Source: Frankiaceae bacterium (GTDB taxonomy: Bacteria > Actinomycetota > Actinomycetes > JAVEEB01). Taken from it: DNA of 5,150 nucleotides. Below the pieces are notes generated by a model, which saw nothing but the letters and a program-made list of their open reading frames with translations, did not search any database and had not been told where the DNA came from. Every line of letters begins with the position of its first letter. Position 1 is the stretch's first letter. Position numbers and translations under genes: made by a program. The DNA lies in assembly GCA_030840665.1 (NCBI GenBank), contig JAVEEB010000397.1:1-5150 (forward strand), given 5' to 3'. This document shows positions 1 through 5,150 of this stretch, piece after piece.

Positions 1-695
1 CGCTCGAGGCGTTGTTCTGGGCGGGGGAGATAACGTCGGCCGGCCGCACGCAGCAGTTCGAGCGCCGGTACGACGTCCCGCACCGCGTTCTGCCCCGCGA
101 GGTCTGGAGCGCGCCGACGCCGCCGGACGACGAGGCGTTCGCGGGGCTGATCGCGATCGGCGCCCGCGCACATGGCGTCGCCACCGAGAGCGAGCTGCGG
201 GACTACTTCCGGCTGTCGGCGGCGGACGCGCGGGTCGGCATCGCGGCGTGCGTCGAGTCAGGTGAGCTGTTGCCCGTCGCGATCGAGGGTGTCGCCCGGC
301 CGGCTTACCTCTGGCACGCCGCCCGCGCCCCGCGCCGCGTCGACGCCGCCGCCCTGCTGGCCCCATTCGATCCGCTCATCTGGGAACGGTCGCGGGTCGA
401 GACCCTTTTCGGCATGCGGTACCGCATCGAGATCTATGTCCCGGAAGCCCAACGGGTGCACGGATATTACGTGCTTCCTTTCCTGTACGGGGACCAGCTC
501 GTGGCAAGGGTGGACCTCAAGGCCGACCGCGCCGGGTCGGTGCTCCGGGTGCGCAGTGCGTGGGCCGAACCGGGCTGCCCGCCCGAGGCAGCAGAGGCGC
601 TGTGCGCGCATCTGCGGCGGATGGCGACCTGGCTCGGCCTCGCCGATGTGGTGGTCGAACCGAGGGGGGATCTGGCCCCCGCGCTGGCCGGATAA
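1..695 (+). CDS. YcaQ/AlkZ-like winged-helix DNA glycosylase, C-terminal part (5' end outside window)
   Basis: About 230 C-terminal residues of a YcaQ-type protein (HTH_42, winged helix-turn-helix superfamily). Characterised members are DNA glycosylases that excise bulky alkylated bases and unhook interstrand crosslinks. Seen in the sequence: the frame is open from the left edge, reading [10 protein letters not shown] before the TTG at 12, so that TTG is internal and not a start. A family-typical block follows at about 363-510: PFDPLIWER, then [13 protein letters not shown], then [11 protein letters not shown] and [14 protein letters not shown] at 693-695 ends the frame. Family members are about 370-410 residues, so roughly 150-180 are missing. 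The short catalytic motif (Gln-x-Gln or Gln-x-Asp in studied members) is in that missing part, so subfamily and activity cannot be judged here. The next gene starts 29 bp downstream on the same strand. The family call is firm. The repair role is inferred from homologues. Confidence 0.88.
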   Translation, partial: LEALFWAGEITSAGRTQQFERRYDVPHRVLPREVWSAPTPPDDEAFAGLIAIGARAHGVATESELRDYFRLSAADARVGIAACVESGELLPVAIEGVARPAYLWHAARAPRRVDAAALLAPFDPLIWERSRVETLFGMRYRIEIYVPEAQRVHGYYVLPFLYGDQLVARVDLKADRAGSVLRVRSAWAEPGCPPEAAEALCAHLRRMATWLGLADVVVEPRGDLAPALAG

Positions 696-712
696 CGGCG
701 TCGCGCCGGGGG

Positions 713-718
713 TAGCGT
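713..718 (+). promoter_or_regulatory. Candidate -10 element of a leaderless promoter for the GH3 gene
   Basis: TAGCGT matches the TAnnnT core of a sigma70-type -10 box. If transcription begins at the A of the ATG (725), the hexamer occupies -12 to -7, the expected position. Leaderless mRNAs with this layout are common in Actinomycetota. The only purine run that could act as a ribosome binding site, GGGGG at 708-712, is 12 nt from the ATG, which is too far for a good Shine-Dalgarno and fits leaderless initiation. No TTGACA-like -35 box is seen near 688-696. The first three bases of the hexamer are also an in-frame TAG that closes the GH3 reading frame upstream. A chance match is possible for so short a motif. 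Confidence 0.42.
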
Positions 719-724
719 GGCGTT

Positions 725-3238
725 ATGCCTGATTCTGCGCAGACCGTGTCGCCCGCAGTCACCGTCTTCCAGAGTGCCCGCGTCGACGAGGCGGAGCTGG
801 CGCGCCGGTTGGCCGCGCTGTCCCTCGAGCAGAAGGTGCACCTGCTCACCGGGCAGGATTGGTGGGCGATGCACATGGAGCCCGCCATCGGCCTCGGCCG
901 GCTCGTCATGTCGGACGGCCCCGCCGGCGTGCGCGGCGAGTTGTGGGACGAGCGCGACCCGTCCGCCAACGTCCCCTCGGCCACCGCACTGGCGGCCACG
1001 TGGGACGAGGACCGCGTGCAGCGGATAGGGCGGTTGCTCGCGGGGGAGGCGAGGCGCAAAGGCGTCGACGTGCTGCTTGCCCCGACGGTCAACCTGCACC
1101 GCACCCCGTATGGCGGACGCCACTTCGAGTGTTTCAGCGAGGACCCGCTCCTCACGGGCCGCATCGGCGCCGCGTACGTCCGGGGGGTGCAGTCCGGCGG
1201 CGTCGCGGCCACGGTCAAGCACTTCGTCGGGAACGAGACGGAGACGCAGCGGTTCACCTACAACGCGATCATCGACGAGCGCACTCTTGTCGAGCTCTAC
1301 ATCGCCCCGTTCGACGCCATCGTCAACGGCGCCGGCGCATGGGCCGTCATGGCGGCGTACAACTCCGTCAACGGCCACACGATGACCGAGCATCCGATGC
1401 TCGCCGCCGTCCTGCACACGTGGGGTTACGACGGCATCGTCGTGTCCGACTGGTACGCGGCGCGTGACACCGTCAGAGCCGGCAATGCCGCGCTGGACGT
1501 TGCGATGCCCGGCCCGCCCGGGCCGTTCGGGGATGCGCTCGTGGCGGCGGTCCGCGACGGTCGCGTGAGCGAGTCGGCGGTCGACGACAAGGCCTTGCGC
1601 TACCTGCGGCTGGCGGCTCGTGTCGGTCGCCTCAACGGCTTTCCCCCTGTCACTGCTATCGAATTGCCACAGAGCGACGAACAGGTGGCCGCCGAACTGC
1701 GGTCCACCGCGGCGGCCGGTTTCGTGTTGGTGCGCAACGAAGGCGCCGTCTTGCCGCTGCGACGTGAGGAGCTGCGCCGCGTCGCCGTGATCGGGCCCAA
1801 CGCCGAGGTCGCGCGCACACTGGGCGGCGGGTCAGCCACGGTGTTCCCGCCGTACACGATCTCGCCGGTCGACGGCCTGCGCGCCGCCCTCGGTGCCGAC
1901 GTCGAGATCGGCGTCGCGGTCGGGGTGACGACGCACACGCGGTTGCAGCCGGCAATGGCGCGTGACATGACGGATCCCGCCTCCGGCGAGCCGGGGCTCG
2001 AAGTCCGTTTCCTGGCCGCTGATGGCGCTGTCCTCGGCACTGAGCACCGCAGTTCCGGCGCCCTGTTCTGGACGGGCAACTTCGGCGGGGACGTGCCGGT
2101 GACCGATGTCGCGACCGTGGAGGTGCGGGGCCGGCTGCGCGCCGTCCGCGCCGGCGAGTGGACTGTCGGCGTGCAGGGTCTCGGCGCCTATGTCGTGTCC
2201 GTGAACGACGAACAGGTGATCGACGCGATCCTGCTTCCCCCCGAGGGAACGCCGATCATCGAGGCAGGGATGCACCCGCCCAGCGTGGTCACGCGCCTCG
2301 AATTGGCGGAAGGCGACGAGCGGGACATCACGGCGCGGCATGCCGTTGCCGACGGCACGAGCATCGTCGGGCTCACGTTCTGCGTGCAGGAGCCGCAGCG
2401 CGAGGCTGCCGACGACCTCGAGGCGGCCGTGGCGCTTGCGCGCGACGCCGATGTCGCCATCGTCGTCGTCGGCACGACCGCGGAAGTGGAGAGCGAGGGG
2501 TTCGACCGGGATTCGCTAGCCCTGCCTGGAGATCAGGACGAGTTGGTACGACGGGTTGTCGCGGCGAATCCGCGAACGATCGTCGTCGTCAACGCGGGTG
2601 CCCCGGTGCTCATGCCGTGGGCAGACGACGTTCCGGCGGTCTTGCTGACGTGGTTTTCCGGCCAGGAGTACGGCAACGCGCTCGCAGATGTCCTGCTCGG
2701 TCTCGTCGAGCCGGGCGGTCGGCTGCCGACGACGTGGCCGGCGGTGGAGGGACCGTTGCTCCCCGCGTGTACTCCGGTTGATGGCCGTCTCGTGTACGGC
2801 GAGGGACTGCACATCGGCTACCGCGCATACGAGAAGGGCGGCGTCGAACCGCGGTACTGGTTCGGTCATGGCCTCGGCTACACCGACTGGGAGTACGCCG
2901 CCTTCACTGCCATGGGCAACGTGGCCGAAGGTGAGGATCTCGTTGTGCGGGCGGTGCTGCGCAACACGGGCACGCGGGCCGGCCGGGACGTGGTGCAGGT
3001 GTACGTCTCGCGGCCGCTGTCATCGGTCGAACGACCGGTGCGTTGGCTCGGCGGCTTCGGCAGCGTGACGGCCGCGGCAGGGCGCGATGCGATCGTCGAC
3101 GTACGCATACCGGCGCGGGCCTTCCAGCACTATGACCCGCACACGCACTCGTGGAGGCTCGAGCCGGGCACGTTCACGGTGTCGGCGGGACGATCCGTGG
3201 CCGACCTGCGCGCGGAAGCGACCGTTGCCGTCGGTTAG
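725..3238 (+). CDS. Glycoside hydrolase family 3 beta-glucosidase-type enzyme with PA14 insert and C-terminal fibronectin III-like domain
   Basis: A retaining exo-glycosidase, likely releasing beta-D-glucose (possibly xylose or another sugar) from the non-reducing end of oligosaccharides or aryl/plant glycosides. Domains by residue: GH3 barrel about 24-300; alpha/beta sandwich about 330-395 and 562-690, interrupted by a PA14 domain at about 405-555; fibronectin III-like domain about 733-830. The nucleophile is D242 in VVSDW. Sugar-pocket residues are D64 (SDGP), R132 (GRHFECFSEDP), K165-H166 (KHF), R176 and Y212. The acid/base is probably E591 in SEGFDR (E587 and E589 are nearby). At 837 residues it is full length for PA14-type GH3 enzymes. 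The start is secure: an in-frame TAG at 713-715 makes this ATG the first possible one. The N-terminus (MPDSAQTVSPAV) has no signal peptide or membrane segment, so the enzyme is inferred to be cytoplasmic and to act on imported glycosides. No transporter or LacI-type regulator is visible nearby. In PA14-containing homologues the insert covers the pocket and favours short substrates. The exact substrate cannot be read from sequence. Confidence 0.95.
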   Translation: MPDSAQTVSPAVTVFQSARVDEAELARRLAALSLEQKVHLLTGQDWWAMHMEPAIGLGRLVMSDGPAGVRGELWDERDPSANVPSATALAATWDEDRVQRIGRLLAGEARRKGVDVLLAPTVNLHRTPYGGRHFECFSEDPLLTGRIGAAYVRGVQSGGVAATVKHFVGNETETQRFTYNAIIDERTLVELYIAPFDAIVNGAGAWAVMAAYNSVNGHTMTEHPMLAAVLHTWGYDGIVVSDWYAARDTVRAGNAALDVAMPGPPGPFGDALVAAVRDGRVSESAVDDKALRYLRLAARVGRLNGFPPVTAIELPQSDEQVAAELRSTAAAGFVLVRNEGAVLPLRREELRRVAVIGPNAEVARTLGGGSATVFPPYTISPVDGLRAALGADVEIGVAVGVTTHTRLQPAMARDMTDPASGEPGLEVRFLAADGAVLGTEHRSSGALFWTGNFGGDVPVTDVATVEVRGRLRAVRAGEWTVGVQGLGAYVVSVNDEQVIDAILLPPEGTPIIEAGMHPPSVVTRLELAEGDERDITARHAVADGTSIVGLTFCVQEPQREAADDLEAAVALARDADVAIVVVGTTAEVESEGFDRDSLALPGDQDELVRRVVAANPRTIVVVNAGAPVLMPWADDVPAVLLTWFSGQEYGNALADVLLGLVEPGGRLPTTWPAVEGPLLPACTPVDGRLVYGEGLHIGYRAYEKGGVEPRYWFGHGLGYTDWEYAAFTAMGNVAEGEDLVVRAVLRNTGTRAGRDVVQVYVSRPLSSVERPVRWLGGFGSVTAAAGRDAIVDVRIPARAFQHYDPHTHSWRLEPGTFTVSAGRSVADLRAEATVAVG

Positions 3239-3242
3239 TGCG

Positions 3243-5150
3243 TCAGCGGACGGTTGGTGTGCGGAGCGCAGCTGGCGTTGAGTGGTCGATCTGGTCCGCC
3301 GGCACCGGGCGCCCGTAGAGGAAGCCCTGGCCGAAGGAGCAGCCGAGCGAACGCAGGTATGCGTCCTGTGTCTCGGTCTCGATGCCTTCGGCGACGACGT
3401 CCATCCCCAGACTTATCGCCATCATGACAATGGCCCGCACCAGTTCGCCGCTCTTCACGTCCTGCTCGATGCGGACAACGAAGGAGCGGTCGATCTTCAA
3501 CGCCGCAATGGGAAAGCGGTGCAGCACTTCCAGTGACGAGTAGCCGGTGCCGAAGTCATCGACGTCGAGGGCGACTCCTAGTCGGGCGATGTCCTGCAGC
3601 ATGCGTTCCGCCGGGCCCGGCTTGTGCATCACCACACCTTCGGTGATCTCGAGGCGGAGACCGACGGGGCTCAGCGAATGCACGGCAAGAACCTCGCGCA
3701 CCTGTTCCACCAGGTCGCCGTGCCAGAACTGGCGGTTGGAGATGTTGACGCTCACGGCCACATCGTGGCCCTCCCTCCGCCAGGCAGCCACCTGCGCGGC
3801 AGCGGTGGCCAGGACCCATCTGCCGATCGGCACGATGAGCCCCGTTTCCTCGGCGAGCGGAAGGAACTCCGCTGGAGAAACCAGCCCCCGTTCGGGGCTT
3901 TGCCAACGGATCAGCGCCTCGTAAGCCGCCACGCGGCCGTCGCCGAGGCGCACGATGGGCTGATAGTGCAGGACGAACTCGCCCCGGTCGATCGCTCCGC
4001 GCAGGTCGGTCTCCAGCCTCAGCCGGCGGACGGCCCGTTCGTGCATGGCGATGTCGAAGACGACGTGCTGGCCGTGGCCGGAGCCCTTCGCCCGGTACAT
4101 CGCGATATCGGCGTCGCGCAGCACGTCCTCGGCACTGTTGTAGCCCGTGCCACTGGCGGCGATGCCGATGCCTGCCGAGACGACGACCTGGTGTCCATCC
4201 AGCGTGAAGGGCGCGGACAGTTCCGCCTGCAGGCGTGCAGCGACAAGGGTGATGTCCGCCGTCCGCTTGACGTCGTTGAGGAGCACCGCGAACTCGTCGC
4301 CGCCGAAACGGGCCGCCGTGTCATTGGTTCGCAATGACAGTTGCAAGCGCTTCGCGATCCCAATGAGCAACTCGTTCCCGGCAAGGTGACCGAGCGAGTC
4401 GTTGACGACCTTGAACCCGTCGAGATCGAGGAACAGCACTGCAAACTGGTAGTCGGGCCTGCGTTTCGCCAACTCGACCGCGCGATCGAGGCGCTCCAGA
4501 AACAGAGCCCGGTTCGGCAGGCCGGTCAAGTTGTCGTACAAAGCGTCGTGGCGCAACCGGGTCTCGAGTTCCACGCGATCGGTGACGTCCGTCAGCGAGC
4601 CGACCATGCGTGTCACGGGTCCGCCGGGAACGTTGACGACCAAGCCGCGGCACAGCATCCAGCTGTAGGTGCCGTCGGCCCGCTGCATGCGGCACTCGTG
4701 TTCCCACGGTGTGGTCGGGTCGCCGCGGTGTCGTTCCAGCGCCTGCTCGAACTGCGCCCGATCGTCGACATGGACGCGCGAGAACCACTCGGCCGGGTCG
4801 TCGGTGATCGCGTCCTCGGCGTAGCCCAGCAACGCCTTCCAGCGGGGGGAGTAGTAGATCGTCCCCGTCTGGAAATCCCAGTCCCACAAGCCGTCGTTGG
4901 CTGCGCGCGCCGCCAGGGCGTACCGCTGCTCGGAGACGCCGATGTCGGTCACGAGCTGGCGTTCCCGTTGGTAGGAGGAGGCGAGATCTTCCCGTTGTCG
5001 GCGCAATGAATGCAGGACGGCTTCGTGATCGAGGGCGACGGACAGCAGCCCAGCCCAGAGGTTGAACGTCTCGCGACCCTGGGCGAATTGCACCTCGAGG
5101 GGCCCGACGACGGCGAGGATGCCCCAGTCGCTGCTGCGCGCATTCACTGG
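3243..5150 (-). CDS. PAS-GGDEF-EAL cyclic-di-GMP diguanylate cyclase/phosphodiesterase (5' end probably outside window)
   Basis: A bifunctional-type protein that makes c-di-GMP from two GTP (GGDEF) and hydrolyses it to pGpG (EAL). Residues are counted from the GTG at 5147: helical/coiled-coil linker about 36-72; PAS with PAC about 74-191; GGDEF about 203-360; EAL about 375-620. GGDEF site: G282-G283-D284-E285-F286 (4304-4290), with metal-binding D241 in DLDGF, N249-D250, and an inhibitory I-site R273-T-N-D276. EAL site: E410-A-L (3920-3912), N468, E500 and E503 (LEITE), D530-D531 (DDFGTGYSS), K551, E587 and Q607. These are all the expected metal and catalytic residues, with spacing matching characterised EAL enzymes. 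No transmembrane segment is seen. The codon before the GTG is CCA and the frame is open to the edge, so the GTG is probably not the true start. Residues 1-35 (DWGILAVVGP, RETFNLWAGL) look like the tail of an upstream sensor domain. The C-terminus ends 4 bp from the convergent GH3 gene. Its promoter is outside the window. Confidence 0.93.
   Translation of the reverse strand, partial: PVNARSSDWGILAVVGPLEVQFAQGRETFNLWAGLLSVALDHEAVLHSLRRQREDLASSYQRERQLVTDIGVSEQRYALAARAANDGLWDWDFQTGTIYYSPRWKALLGYAEDAITDDPAEWFSRVHVDDRAQFEQALERHRGDPTTPWEHECRMQRADGTYSWMLCRGLVVNVPGGPVTRMVGSLTDVTDRVELETRLRHDALYDNLTGLPNRALFLERLDRAVELAKRRPDYQFAVLFLDLDGFKVVNDSLGHLAGNELLIGIAKRLQLSLRTNDTAARFGGDEFAVLLNDVKRTADITLVAARLQAELSAPFTLDGHQVVVSAGIGIAASGTGYNSAEDVLRDADIAMYRAKGSGHGQHVVFDIAMHERAVRRLRLETDLRGAIDRGEFVLHYQPIVRLGDGRVAAYEALIRWQSPERGLVSPAEFLPLAEETGLIVPIGRWVLATAAAQVAAWRREGHDVAVSVNISNRQFWHGDLVEQVREVLAVHSLSPVGLRLEITEGVVMHKPGPAERMLQDIARLGVALDVDDFGTGYSSLEVLHRFPIAALKIDRSFVVRIEQDVKSGELVRAIVMMAISLGMDVVAEGIETETQDAYLRSLGCSFGQGFLYGRPVPADQIDHSTPAALRTPTVR

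Noticed and set aside
12..14. TTG at position 12 as the start codon of the first gene
   Set aside because: The frame is open upstream to the window edge and the preceding residues (LEA) continue the family-typical LEALFWAGE block, so the TTG encodes an internal leucine.
467..1417. Long open frame of 316 codons on the minus strand, opposite the 3' end of the ycaQ-like gene and the start of the GH3 gene
   Set aside because: It spans the end of one well-supported gene and the start of another, has low-complexity composition rich in R, G, A and V with no recognisable domain, and is expected in GC-rich DNA where antisense stops are rare.
1600..2341. Two overlapping minus-strand open frames inside the GH3 gene (1600-2079 and 1832-2341)
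   Set aside because: Both lie wholly within a clear GH3 coding region, resemble no known family, and have Arg/Pro/Ser-rich or Arg/Asp/Gly-rich composition typical of shadow frames.
2455..2600. Repeated CGTCGTCGTC tracts (near 2461 and 2581) that look like a microsatellite
   Set aside because: Both encode Val-rich core beta-strands (VAIVVVG and TIVVVNA) of the GH3 alpha/beta sandwich, so the repetition reflects the use of GTC for valine, not a separate repeat element.
3624..5009. Plus-strand open frames of 237 and 222 codons opposite the GGDEF-EAL gene
   Set aside because: The minus strand here carries a complete set of GGDEF and EAL motifs. The plus-strand translations show no domain, so they are shadows of that gene.
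5145..5147. GTG at 5147 as the true start of the c-di-GMP gene
   Set aside because: The frame continues to the window edge, and the first residues after it already look like the interior of a folded domain. It cannot be formally excluded without sequence beyond 5150.

Overview
The window is GC-rich throughout, almost fully coding, and uses the G/C-ending third codon positions typical of Actinomycetota (high-GC Gram-positives). The protein types also fit: a YcaQ-like winged-helix DNA glycosylase, a cytoplasmic GH3 glucosidase with a PA14 insert, and a PAS-GGDEF-EAL protein. No marker gene in the window gives the genus. I see no RNA genes, CRISPR arrays, insertion sequences, integrases or attachment sites.

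Layout. (1) 1-695, plus strand: the C-terminal part of a YcaQ/AlkZ-family protein (HTH_42 superfamily), whose N-terminus and catalytic motif lie upstream of the window. (2) 696-724: a 29-bp gap with a small GC hairpin and a well-placed -10-like hexamer (TAGCGT) ending 6 bases before the next ATG, suggesting a leaderless promoter. (3) 725-3238, plus strand: a complete 837-residue GH3 beta-glucosidase-type enzyme with no signal peptide. (4) A 4-bp gap. (5) 3243 to the right edge, minus strand: a PAS-GGDEF-EAL protein for cyclic-di-GMP turnover, open through the window edge and so probably missing its N-terminal input domain.

The three genes do not form an obvious pathway. They look like DNA repair, glycoside catabolism and second-messenger signalling placed side by side. 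The ycaQ-like gene and the GH3 gene share a strand and could be co-transcribed, but the candidate leaderless promoter would let the GH3 gene be expressed alone. The GH3 and c-di-GMP genes converge almost end to end, leaving no room for a conventional intergenic terminator.

I found no convincing undescribed system. This looks like an ordinary chromosomal region. The points most worth checking are the leaderless promoter, the 4-bp convergent junction, the apparently complete active sites in both the GGDEF and EAL domains, and the identity of the sensor domain cut off at the right edge.
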